The translations under genes were made by a program, and so were the position numbers. Source: Dromaius novaehollandiae (lineage: Eukaryota; Chordata; Aves; Casuariiformes; Dromaiidae). Taken from it: a DNA stretch of 64,000 nucleotides. The stretch covers positions 930,001 through 994,000 of the forward strand of contig NC_088117.1 of the NCBI RefSeq assembly GCF_036370855.1, read 5' to 3'. The notes under the pieces were generated by a model, which saw only the letters and a list, made by a program, of their open reading frames with translations, was not told the DNA's origin and did not search any database. How positions within the stretch are numbered: position 1 is the stretch's first letter; each line of letters opens with the position of its first letter. Below, piece after piece: positions 23,846-34,586 of this stretch.

Positions 23846-24530
23846 GCTGCCCGGCGCCAGCAGCCGCCCCCCGCCGGCGCCCTCGAGCAACGCGCGCGCG
23901 GAGCGGCGTCTGCGGGGCGCGGCGCGGCACAGCCCCGCGCAAAACCCCGCCCTGCAGCACCCCGCCCTGCACCGCCCCGCAGCACGACGCAGCGCAGAGC
24001 CCCGCACTGCACCGCAGCGCAGCGCAGCGCAGCGCAGCGCAACACCGCGCAGCACGACGCAGCGCAGCGCAGCGCGGGGCCCCTCTGTGAGCTCAGGGCG
24101 CGGCGCGGCGCAGCGCGGGGCCCCTCTGTGAGCTCAGGGGCGCCCTCCGCGCGGGAGGCGCAGGGGGCCGCGCACCCCCGCCGCGGCCCGCGCTCCCTCC
24201 GCGCGCCGGCGCCGGCGCCGCCCTGTGCGGGCAGCCCGGGCATGCTGGCGGCCGGGGGTGCTGCTGCCGCCCTCGAGGAGCCCCTCGGGGGCAGCCCGGC
24301 TCTCTGCCCACACGCTCGCGCCCCTGCGCTCGCCTCGCTGCTCGGCAGCTCCGCGCCAGCGCCTGCTCCGGCCTCGCTCGCTGCTCTCCTTCGCGCCCCG
24401 CTGCCGCCGCTCTGCCCCAGCGCCGGCGCCAGCTCTGCGCTTCTGGAGCTGGCCCGGGGGCAGCTGCTGACAGGCGGGGGGGCTCCAGGGCCAAGCCTGT
24501 GCCCCAGCTCTCCTCCCCCGCCCCGCTGGG
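23390..24530. promoter_or_regulatory. CpG island at the start of the minus-strand gene
   Basis: A dense run of CpG and very high G+C covers the first two exons and upstream sequence. The likely minus-strand transcription start is between about 23,850 and 24,050. No TATA box is evident, as expected for a CpG-island promoter. Long open frames on both strands here reflect the lack of A/T-rich stop codons. Confidence 0.6.
24012..24139. repeat. Pentamer run and 40-bp minisatellite in the CpG island
   Basis: 24,012-24,041 is a (CAGCG)n run. A unit of about 40 bp containing GGGGCCCCTCTGTGAGCTCA occurs twice (near 24,077 and 24,117). The run lies in the presumed promoter and upstream region of the minus-strand gene. 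Confidence 0.7.
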
Positions 24531-24540
24531 ACTCTGCCTG

Positions 24541-24866
24541 CTAAAGCCCTAAAGAAACACTACATCAAAATGCTGTATTTCTCCGTACGTGTTGCCAGTT
24601 TGGCAAAAGAATTGGAGGTGCATCTATCCCTAACTGAACTGTCCTCCATAAAACACAAAAAATCACTCCCACAGGTCAAAAAGCCCCACGCCCGGGTGAA
24701 GACCCCTCCCCGAGCATGTGTAGTAGTAAATTGGTGTGTAAGCAGTAGTATAATTGTCTGTAAATTACTCTCCAATCAGTGTAAAAGGGAAAGTTGCAAA
24801 CCTTGCAATGTGTTTGTAAAAATGCTACTTGAAAAGGCGGGGGAGTGTGCTTGATTTGTGGGAAAC
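24541..24866 (+). repeat. LTR remnant abutting the ERV-2 5' LTR
   Basis: 24,541-24,637 matches 24,978-25,076 inside the ERV-2 5' LTR. 24,775-24,866 matches about 25,535-25,628 of the same LTR. The remnant lacks the sequence between and stops at GGGAAAC, exactly where ERV-2's own TGTTAC begins; an intact LTR continues GGGAAACCACCGAGC. It is a related, older LTR that ERV-2 inserted into or recombined with. Confidence 0.65.
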
Positions 24867-25739
24867 TGTTACAAGACAACCCTGGGAAGCTCAGAAAGAA
24901 TGTTCAAACTAGGTAGTTTAGGATAACTTCTATTTTCTGAAAAGAAGCATTCTTTAATCAAGGGCATCCTAGAACTGCTAAAGCCCTAAAAGAAACATTA
25001 AATCAAAATGTTTTATTTCTAGGTACGTATTGCCAATTTGGCAAAAGAACTGGAGGTGCACGTATCCCTAACTGAAGATCTTGGGACCTGGACTGTCAGT
25101 TATTGAACTCAAGCTGTCTAGAGGTAGCCGCTTCGCACAACTTGTATAAAACTTGCTTAGCATGACTAGCTGAATTTGCTGGAGCCTTAGGCCGCACTCC
25201 TAGTCCAGTGAGAAAGGGCCCCGGAGCTGGTGGAGGCTGGAAAAATGAGGGAGTTACAAGCAGGTTGCATTCCTGCGCTTCACACTCCGAAAGGGAGGAT
25301 GTCAAGGCTTTGAAATAAGGCCTGCTTGGGCGCCAGGAGCCTGGGAGACAAAGCCTCCTCTCACTGCGGGAGCAGTGTTCATTAGGAGGTCTGGACTATC
25401 TCCTCCTCGTCAGGACCTTGGGAGATAACACCTGCTGTCCCTGCTGGGGCAGTGTCAGTTGCTGGAATGACCATCTCCTCCTCAGGACCTTGAGAGACAG
25501 GGGCGGGACCCGGGCAATGAAGAAATCCCTGACCAACCAGTGCAAAAGGGAAAGTTGCAAACCTGCCAATGTGTTTGTCTTGATGCTACTTGAAAAGCTG
25601 GAGGCGGGTGCTTGATTTGTGGGAAACCACCGAGCACCCAGGCTTGCGCAGCTCTGAGCTAAATAAGCCAATGTCTCTGCTGAGTGTGTAATTATTGGCT
25701 TATTGCACACCGGGCAACGAATCCGCTTTTTGGACAACA
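24867..25739 (+). repeat. ERV-2 5' LTR (873 bp)
   Basis: It begins TGTTACAAG and ends GGACAACA, so the ends form the inverted repeat TGTT...AACA. A TATAAAA-like site lies near 25,145. A segment of about 190 bp (roughly 24,935-25,125) is absent from the 3' LTR and matches the adjacent LTR remnant, so it may be the ancestral state. Confidence 0.8.
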
Positions 25740-25745
25740 GTTTTC

Positions 25746-25763
25746 TGGCGACCCAGATGGGAC
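25746..25763 (+). other. Candidate primer-binding site of ERV-2
   Basis: TGGCGACCCAGATGGGAC lies six bases after the 5' LTR and begins TGG, complementary to a tRNA 3' CCA end. It resembles the 3' ends of arginine tRNAs but with several mismatches, so the primer tRNA is only suggested. A possible splice donor (GCGGGTAAGC) follows near 25,890. Confidence 0.5.
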
Positions 25764-26062
25764 CCTCCCTGTAAAGCCTTGCCTGGATCATCTTGCCAGT
25801 TCCCGGCGGGGAGACGCTGCTCTTCGGACTCCAGCGCGCACCGACCGTTTTGTTCGGGGACTCCGCGCGCACCCTCCCCAGTCGGAGCGGGTAAGCGGCT
25901 CAAAGGTGCAACGCAGTAATTATTAAGAGACATTGCATCGAGGGTATGATATAGGGGCAATTGGTTGTGGTAACCCAGTGTAAGCTTTGTACACATTTGG
26001 ACAGTGCCGACTGGAGTGTACGAAAGCATAATTGGTAAGAATGTTCTTTTAAGGGTAATAAT

Positions 26063-27598
26063 ATGGGAACAGGACAATCTGCAGGGGTATCCCCCTGTTC
26101 TCCTTTAGGATGCATCCTGAAACATTGGGATAAGTTTGATGGGGATCCTGTAACAAGGAGAAAATGAAAGGAATACTGTACTCAGTGGTGGCCAATGTAT
26201 AAAGTGGAGGATGAGGGAAAATGGCCAGAAATGGGAACACTAAACTAGAATACAATTTTGCCACTTATGTTGTTTTGCAGAAGACAGAACAAATGGGATG
26301 AGGTCCCATAGGTGGGTTTGTTTTTCTCTCTGAGAAATGATCATGAAAGAAGAAAAAAATGTAAGCTATTGGTCTCTGACTCCAATGTGTTAATGATGAT
26401 GGAAGACAAAGAGAAAATGCCTCGGTGTTGCTCTGCTTGTAGCATTGGGAAAAGATGTTTAAAAGTGGGTGATGAGGAAGAGGATGTACAATTATTGGTC
26501 TCTCCGGAAAGAGATCAAGATAGTGTCGATGGCAGAGGTAAGGGAAGTGAGGCATGTAGCCCAATTGCAGGCAGAACTCGGGCTACTCGGGCTCAACAAA
26601 ATGCTGTGATTGAGGCCGCGCTGCGTCAAGCAGTGGGACCAGACGGACTGCCTGTAGATGCGAAGGTGCCGTTTTCAACTCCAGATTGAATGAATCGGAA
26701 GGAGTCTGCCGGGTCGTACCGAGAAAATCCAGAAAAGATGTATCAATCCTTTAAAATGATAATTGCGAATCATAACCCAGCCTGGCAGGATTTACAGGTG
26801 CTTTTAAATACTTTGCTTGCACCTGAGGAGAAGAGACTGGTATTGGACACAGCTCGAGAGGAAAATGAAAGAGAAAGTGCTAGAGATGGAGCGAACCGTT
26901 TTCCGCCGGCCCAAGAAGCAGATTGGGATCAAAATACAGGGGCAGGCAGGTTAATGACTAAACAGTAGCAACAGTTAATATTATATGGGGTAAAGCATGG
27001 AGTACCTAGGCCCAAGAATATTGCAGAACTATATCAAGTCGCACAGGGTGAGAATGAGGATCCCTCTGCATTTTACGAGCGGTTATGTGAAACCGCCCGA
27101 AAATGGACAGACTTGGATCCCGAGGACGAAGCGAACCAGACGACTTTTACTACATTATTTGTAGGACAATTGGCACCAGCTAGAAGGAGAAAGCTTCAGA
27201 AAGTAGATGGTATGTTGGGGATGTCAATGTCGCAATTAATAGAAATTGCATCTAAGGTGTACAATAACAGGGAAGAAGCAGAGAGAAAGGAAAAGCAGAA
27301 GGAGAAACTGAAAGATAAGAGGCAAAACGCTGCAATCTTGGCAGCTGCATTTGCCCAGGCACAAACTTCCTCTTGGGGAAGAGGCTTTCCAAAAGGATGA
27401 GGATGTGGCAGAGGGCATAGAGTAGGAGGGAATTTGGGAAATAGAATTTCACTGAGGAGAGACCAACGTGCGATCTGTAGGGAGAAGGGGCACTGGGGAA
27501 GTGAGTGCCCGAAGAAACAATCAGATCACTGGAAACCTCCGTCTGTATCTGTTCCAGAGGCAGATTTGCTCCTGATCAGTACAGAAGATTCAGACTGA
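26063..27598 (+). pseudogene. gag: ERV-2 gag, multiply interrupted
   Basis: Gag starts at ATG 26063 with Gly as second residue (MGTGQS), as expected for a myristoylated matrix protein. One frame runs to the TGA at 27596-27598. In-frame stops are at 26165, 26246, 26309, 26687, 26966 and 27398. The matrix is followed by an acidic region (26,500) and a capsid-like domain (about 26,700-27,250). A long Lys/Glu helix comes next, then a nucleocapsid whose zinc knuckle reads RAICREKGHWGSEC, so the first of the three cysteines is Arg. Protease follows the final TGA in the same frame. Confidence 0.85.
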
Positions 27599-30500
27599 TG
27601 GGGACTGGGGGTTGAGAAACTGGATTCCCCAGCTGGACCCCTGCTTTCAGTAAAGCTGGGGAACAAAACAGTTAAATTTTTAGTAGACACTGGAGCAATG
27701 TATTCGGTATTAGACAGCTGTAAGGGACCAATGAGTAAATTCTCTATGCCAGCAATTGGGGCCACGGGAAAGCGAGAGGTCAAACCTTTCTTTCAACCAA
27801 TTAAATGTAAAATAGGAAATAGAGTGTTAACACATGAATTCTCATATGTGCCAGAATGCCCATTACCCCTAATGGGGAGGGATTTACTGAATAAACTGGG
27901 GGCACAGATAATCTTTGATAAAAACAAAGTTCAGGTGCACATTCCACAAAATGGTGCCTGGAAAGCACAAGCCTCTATGTTGCAGAAAGCACTGGATTCT
28001 GAACAGGTGGAGAGTGGACCAAGCGCAATTCCCTCCGAAGTAATGGACACAGTAGTCCCTTTTGTGTGGGCAATGCAGAAACCTGGGAGAGCCAGATATG
28101 TAGAACCGGTACAGGTGGACTTAAAACAAGGAGCTAAATCGGTAAGGCGAAAACAGCATCCCATGAAGTTAGAGGCCCGTGTTGGACCGGAGCCTATCAT
28201 TACTAATTTCTTAAAGTAGGGACTGTTGCGAGACTGTCAATCCGAGTACAATAATCCAATCCTGCCTGTTAAAAAACCACATTCACAAGAATATCGTCTA
28301 GTACAGGATTTGCGAGCTATTAACCAGATAGCGACTGATGTGCACCCAGTGGTACTCAGTCCACACACTTGGTTAACGACAACAAATGATTCAAATGTCT
28401 ATTTTACAGTATTGGATTTAAAAGATGCTTTCTTCTGTATCCCTGTGGAGGAACAAAGTCAACAATTATTCGCCTTTGACTGGGAAAGTCCTACAACGAG
28501 ACGCAAAAAGCAGTTGTGCTGGACAGTACTCCCGCAAGGATTCAAGAACAGCCCTACAATTTTTGGTAAGGTACTCGCAAGAGAATTAGAATTATGGCAA
28601 GGTAAGACAGATACCACTACCTTATTACAGTATGTGGACGATATCTTATTGGGGGCAGACACGACTGAAGAATGTAGAGAAACAAGCATCAGTTTATTAA
28701 ATTTGGGGGCAACAGCGGGATATAGGGTGTCTCAGAAAAAAGTACAGATCACGAAGGAAAGCGTAATCTATCTAGGCTTTGAAATATCCCAGGGGGAAAG
28801 AAAATTAGGAATCAAAAGGAAAGAAGCGATTTGTCAGATCGCCCCCCGAAAATGAAGACGAGACCTTAGGGGATTTTTAGGAATGGCCGGGGGGTGTCGC
28901 CTGTGGATACCTAATTTTGGATTAATGGCAAAGCCTCTCTATGAAGCTGTTAAGGGGCCGGGAGACTTGCTGGAGTGGACTCCAGAGTGCCGAAAAGGAT
29001 TTGATGAAATCAAGATTGCTGTCATGAGTGCTCCCGCATTAGGACTTCCAAACCTAACAAAGCCATTTGACCTTTACGTACATGAGAGAGGGCACCAGGC
29101 GTTGGGAGTGCTCGTACAGACTTTAGGAAACTGGAAAAGACCTGTGGCTTACTTTCCAAAACACTTGGATAAAGTGAGTGCAGGGTGGCCAGGATGCCGG
29201 AGAGCAGTTGCAGCTGCTGTGTTGTTGATACAAGAAGCAGGAAAATTGACGTTGGGACAAAAGGTGACTGTTTATGTGCCACATGCTGTTGCAGCAGTTT
29301 TAGGACAGAAGGGGCATCACTGGTTATCCGCGAGTAGGATGGTGCAATACCAAGCAGTAATACTTGAGCCAGAAGATGGAACCATGAAAGTGTCTAATAC
29401 CCTTAATCTGGCATCTTTATTACCACTTGATGAGGAGGGGAGGTTGGCTCATGACTGCCTGCAAACTCTTGCGCGAGCGTATTCCAGCCGTCCGGATTTG
29501 AGAGATATTCCATTGCAGAATCCAGATTGGGAATTATTTACTGATGGGAGCAGTTTTATAATAAAGGGAGAAAGAAGGGCTGGAGATGCTGTTGTCACTT
29601 TGGAAGAAGAAATCGAAGCAAGATCGCTGCCAGCAAATACATCTGCCCAGAAAGCAGAACTGATTGCTTTAAGCCAGGCTCTGGAAGTATCGGAAGGAAA
29701 ACGGACCAATGTGTTTACAGAGTCAGAATACGCCTTTGGGGTTATACATGCCCATGGCGCAATTTGGAAGGAAAGAGGATTGCTATCTTCTCAAGGGAAT
29801 CCTATAAAATAGAGTAAGGAGATTATGGAGCTACCGGAAGCAGCTAATAACCCCAAAGAAATAGCAGTAATGCATTGCAAAGCGCACCAGTCCAGACAGA
29901 CTGTCATAGTTAAAGGGAACAAAAGGGCCGATGAGGCTGCAAAAAGGGCAGCACTATTCGTGTCGGTGGCAGCCTTAGTTCCAGAGAGAACGCTAAGAAT
30001 GGAAATTCCGGTAGACACTGAAAAAGAAAATAAATTAGCAGAAATACTGAAATGCATCAAGACTTCCGAAGGATGGTGGGTAGCATCTCCTGGACAATGT
30101 GTGGTAACTTTGCTGATAATGAAGAAGCTGATGGAGCAAATACATGATAGTAGCCACATGGGAGCCGAGGCATCGGTTGAAACAGGTAAAAGAGTTGCTG
30201 TGGGAGTTAGTATGTTAATAATTGCAAAGGGTATTACACAAAAATGTGAAATCTGTCTTAGAAATAATCCCAAGATTCAGAAGAAGCCCCCCCCTCCCCA
30301 GGGGAAGTAAAAAGGGGCGTCATGCCTGAGGATTACTGGCAAATTGATTTTTCTGAATTACCAAGCTGTAATGGATATAAATACTTGTTGGTAATTGTTG
30401 ACAGCTTTTCAGGATGGCCTGAGGCTTTCCTGTGTCGCACCAATAAAGCAAGGGAGGTAGTGAAAATGTTATTAAAAGAAATCAAAGCAAGATTTGGGGT

Positions 30501-31179
30501 ACCAGAAGGATTTTCTTTGGATAGGGCACCTCATTTTATAGCAGAAATAGTACAGGAAATCTCAAAAATAGCACAAATTAAATGGGATTTACATACCCCC
30601 TGGAGGCCACAGTGCAGTGGAAAAGTGGAAAGAATGACTCAAACAATGAAGAGAGAGAGAGGAAAATTGTGTCAGGAGACTCAGATGAAATGGACTGATG
30701 TTTTACCTCTGGCATTATTAAGAATCAGAATAACCCCCAGGGTTAGGGAGAAAGTTGGTCCATTTGAGATTCTGTATGGTAAACCTTACACTGTCAATTT
30801 AACTGGAAATGACATTCAGATGCACGTTAAGGGCGATCAAATTTTAAGGGATTCTCTCTTGTCTATGGCAGAGGTTCTTACTTCTCTCCGTAGGTACATC
30901 CAGTTAAGATCTCCCGTACTTTTAGATTCACCTGTACATTCATTCCAGCCGGGAGATCAAGTACATCTTTGGACCTGGAAGGATGAGCCGTTGACAGAAA
31001 AATGGAGAGGACCATATCTTGTACTACTAACAACAAATACTGCTGTGAAACTGCAGGGAATTGGTTCCTGGATCCACTACACCCGAGTGAAAGCAGTGCC
31101 TCGAGAGATGTGGAAAGCTGAACAAGTTCAGCCTTTAATGTTACGAGCTGTATTAGAAGCGAATCGGTTTCAAATTTAG
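27599..31179 (+). pseudogene. pol: ERV-2 pro-pol (unit 1 of the array at its 3' end), interrupted
   Basis: Protease has LVDTGA near 27,680 and MGRDLL near 27,880. Reverse transcriptase has LPQGF near 28,530 and YVDD near 28,632. RNase H (about 29,540-29,800) keeps FTDGSS, but its third acidic position reads TESE instead of TDS. Integrase has an HHCC finger (about 30,145-30,265), QIDF near 30,340, LDRAPHF near 30,520 and GKVERM near 30,620. In-frame stops are TAG 28217, TGA 28853 and TAG 29810. A C8 run at 30,287-30,294 breaks the frame between the zinc finger and the core. From 29,435 on this sequence is the first unit of the tandem array. Confidence 0.9.
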
Positions 31180-31257
31180 ATTGTCTTCAGGGAAGAATTG
31201 CTTTAATCTGTTTGTTAGGAATAGGGTTAATATCGTTGTTATGGTATCTGTGTAAAA

Positions 31258-32029
31258 ATGATGTTCTCCTTAACAACCAGGGGAGAAATGTGGTGGTTAG
31301 TTTTTCTAGGTTCCCTGAGCCAAGCAATTAAAGGGAATCAGGAAGGATTTTGGAGTCACAATCTCCATTTGGAAGTAATTACGAAATCTATGAAGCTAGT
31401 TAACCGGAGGGATTGCTGGGTGCGTACCCACTTCCCTGGCCATTCCAACAAGGGCTTCCTGCTAATTGGAGTGCCTCTTAATTTTTCCTTTATGGAATTT
31501 ATACAACAGATAAGAAATGACAGTGATCAAAGGAAATATGATGAAACAACTGAACAGGAATGGGAATTTCAGAGTGTGACAGGAGATTATTATCAATGTA
31601 TCCGAAGATGTAATAATAGTAATAAATGGTGGGAGAAAACTGTACTTTATGGAAAACAACCGATCAACTGTACTGGAGCCATTAAGGTAGGAGGTTATAA
31701 AAATTGCTATGTTATTGGCATCTCAGGGAGGAGTATGTACAGTAATAAACACTGGTTGCTGTGTATATGTGGATCAAAGCAGGAGAATTTCTGCCGATCT
31801 AAATGAAATCTGGAAGCAGACTGAAATCTTACGTGGGGTTCAGAAAGATGATACTTCTTTCGGATTTGAAGAAACATGGAAATGGTTGACTTCCTGGTTC
31901 CCTGATGTAAGCTCATGGGTTAAAAACTGTTTAACAATTTTGGGAATGGTGTTAGTAGTTTTTGTATGCATTTATGTAGTGATTCAATGCATTTACAAAA
32001 GTAATATGGGAAAGATTTTAAAAGAGTGA
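31258..32029 (+). pseudogene. env: ERV-2 env, internally deleted (unit 1)
   Basis: 31,258-31,806 encodes an N-terminal part of the surface subunit with a hydrophobic leader (WWLVFLGSL) and several NxS/T sites. In another frame, 31,709-32,029 encodes the end of a gammaretrovirus-like transmembrane subunit. That part has the CX6CC motif (CTVINTGCC), a Trp-rich pre-membrane stretch, a membrane span near 31,935-32,000 and a short tail. The cleavage site, fusion peptide and helical region between are missing, so the join near 31,700 is a deletion with frameshift. This differs in type from the env of ERV-1. Confidence 0.75.
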
Positions 32030-32065
32030 GACTAATATGATCATCTAAGTCTCAAAAGGGGGAAT

Positions 32066-32820
32066 TGTTACAAGACAACCCTGGGAAGCTCAGAAAGAAT
32101 GTTTGAAGTAGGTAGATTAGGATAACTTCTATCTCTCTTTTCTAAAAAACTGAAGCTGTCTAGAGGTAGCCACTTAGATAAAATTTGCTTAGCATGAGTA
32201 GCTAAATTTGCTGAAGCCTTAGGCCGCACACTTGCTTAGCATGAGTAGCTAAATTTGCTGAAGCCTTAGGCCGTACTCCTAGTTCAGTAAGAAAGGGCCC
32301 CACAGCTGGCGCAGGCTGGAAAGATAAGGGAGTTACAAGCAGTCTGCATTCCTGTGCCCTACTCTCCGAAAGGGAGGATGTCAAGGCTTTGAAATAAGGC
32401 CTGCTTGGGCGCCAGGACCTTGGGAAGCAAAGCCTCCTCTCACTGTTGAAACAATGTTAATTAAGGGGTCTGGATTATATCCTCTTCGTCAGGACCTTGG
32501 GAGATAACACCTACTGACCCTGCTGGGGCAGTGTCAGTTGCTGAAATTACTATCTCCCCTCATCAGGACCTTGAGAGGCAGGGGTGGGAGCCAGGGAATG
32601 AAGAAATCACTAACCAATCAGTGCAAAAGGGAAAGCTGCAAACCTGCCAATGTGTTTGTCTTGATGCTACTTGAAAAGTTGGAGGGGGGTGCTTGATTTG
32701 TGGGAAACCACCGAGCACCCAGGCTTGCGCAACTCTGAACTAAATAAGCCAATGTCTCTGCTGAGTGTGTAATTATTGGCTTATTGCACACCAGGCAACG
32801 AATCCGCTTTTCGGACAACA
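32066..32820 (+). repeat. ERV-2 3' LTR (755 bp), unit 1
   Basis: It follows the purine tract CTCAAAAGGGGGAAT and has the same TGTTACAAG start and GGACAACA end as the 5' LTR. A 47-bp stretch is tandemly duplicated at 32,185-32,278. A CCAAT box lies near 32,610. Confidence 0.85.
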
Positions 32821-33929
32821 AAAGTGGACCTATATTTGTTGATTAGCAAAGAGAGAATGACCTTACAAAGCTGGAGCTTTGGAAGCAAAGGGCACTGTGT
32901 CAACACAGGCTGCTTGCCCTGAGCAGCATTAAGAACAGCAAGAGAGCATAAAGTAATACTTAAACTCCAGTTAACTGAATGTGTAGTTTGCTTCCAGCAG
33001 CATCTTGAACTGTCTTTGTTGTCCCGTTCCTTAACCATCTGTGCTGTGCTATTTTTGTTCCAATCACATAGTATCAGTCTTCAAGGATTATGGAGGGTCC
33101 TGTATGGTTCCTGTAAGGTGAGAAATAAGCATTTAAAAAATGAAATCAGTTTCAGAGGTCATGGATAAACTGTAAACCAAATGTGATTGTTAAAGCCCCC
33201 ATTCTTATAACAGTTTGTTAAAAAAAAAACCCAAACACCACCAGCTTCAGGCTACTGTTCACTGGAAAACTACTATTACAGTAAGCACTGACACTATTGA
33301 TTTGAGTTAGAATGAAATAGAAAAGAAATAGGGCATGTTGCACCTTGCCTAGAATAAGGGCCCAGGAGGGCCCTCATCTTCTGAGGGACAGAAGATTTTA
33401 CAAAATTAATCAAAATGAAAAATATTCATTTTGCTTAATACATTATTTGAAGTTTCCCAGGTACTTTGTGATGAAAATCTCAACGACCTTTGCACTTCTT
33501 TTGTTATTTACTCTTTTTAAAGAGGTATTACAGGAAAGAATTGTCATACTTCTGTAGTGTGTTCATCCTAGAAGTGGCAAACCTGACCTTAAAGCTAACT
33601 TTAGTGGGACGGGGTTCAAACTCACCTCTCCCACCTCTCACTCTAATGCAGTTGTCATCAGACTATAAAGTTAGTTCTACTGGTTGGACTTGCTATCATC
33701 CTGGCTGCTAGAAAAAGCATGACTCTATAGGCTGATGGTTAGGGTTATTAGCAGTGAGACAGACAGTCGACAGGCAGACGGAGTCCTATTTTTTTCTCTT
33801 GGGTTTGTTTGTGTACTCTACATATAGCAGTCATCACTCCCTCTACTGGCCTGAATTAAAAAGAAGAGACTGGCTGCGTTTTATAAAGATCCTGATCTTC
33901 TCTGAGTATATAGGGAGTATTTTGAAAAT
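32821..33929. other. Host flank of ERV-2 (unit 1), no gene recognised
   Basis: This 1.1-kb A/T-rich stretch lies right of the 3' LTR. Short frames exist, but none shows a domain or splice chain. It was copied with the ERV into units 2 and 3. Confidence 0.5.
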
Positions 33930-34586
33930 ACAATAAATATGACATGGGTTTATCATGGTAGATTGTGCCCAACTAATATCTTTTTTGATAGGGTGAATGA
34001 TTCCATTGAAAAGAAAGATCAACTATCTCTAATCGCACTGGAATTCAGTAAAAGAGTTGGTGCACTGCAATGGAAAAAAATCTTCTGGTTAAAGTGGAGC
34101 TTTCTAAAAAACTGTAAGCGATGGGTATGGGGAGGGCACGAGGAGCTAAAAAAATGAAAGCAACAAATATCCATGCTGAAAAAAGTGCTGTATAGTTGAA
34201 TACAGGTGACTAGTGGACTCCCTTGAGGATCAAGTGTCAGACTGATTTTAGTTAACATTTTCATTTCTGGTCTTGACACAAAAAGAGTACGTGACTGTTT
34301 GTTGATGACAAAAAGCTGAGAGGCACTACTAAGTCAGGTGACACCGGCCAACATAGTGGAAGGAAATGGAATGATTGGTACAAAACACAGTGCTAACAAG
34401 TGACAATTTGGTTATGTGGGGGCAAAGAAGAACTCTTACAGCTGGAGATATCAGAGATCACCTCCAAGGAAAAGGTGTTAGCTAACCATTGGATGCTTAG
34501 GAGCCACAAGACAGCTTCAGGAATAAAACATAAGCAGAAACCATCCTACGGTGTAGCAGATGAAAAAATAGGGAAATGTAAACATA
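33930..34586 (+). mobile_element. Old CR1-like LINE fragment (unit 1, cut at the duplication junction)
   Basis: Decayed matches to the end of a CR1 reverse-transcriptase frame are visible. They include a stretch reading like ...LEFSK near 34,040 and TTTGTTGATGACAAAAAGCTG near 34,297, which corresponds to the common CR1 segment coding FADDTKL. It has many stops and is very old. Confidence 0.55.

Larger units (their letters stand above)
24867..32820 (+). mobile_element. ERV-2: full-length but defective gammaretrovirus-like provirus
   Basis: 5' LTR, primer-binding site, gag, pro-pol, env, polypurine tract and 3' LTR are all present in order. Every gene carries stop codons, and the env has an internal deletion. 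No clear target-site duplication flanks it (GAAAC on the left, AAAGT on the right). The two LTRs differ by many substitutions, a roughly 190-bp segment present only in the 5' copy, and a 47-bp tandem duplication present only in the 3' copy. The insertion is therefore old, or its ends come from different elements. Its 3' half is repeated twice more downstream. Confidence 0.9.

Noticed and set aside
23141-24544. 467-codon and 356-codon plus-strand open frames
   Set aside because: They lie in the CpG island antisense to the first exons of the minus-strand gene. The Pro/Ala/Arg content and overlapping frames on both strands come from high G+C.
24867-32820. Intact, mobile provirus
   Set aside because: Multiple stops in gag and pol, an internal env deletion and strongly different LTRs exclude it.
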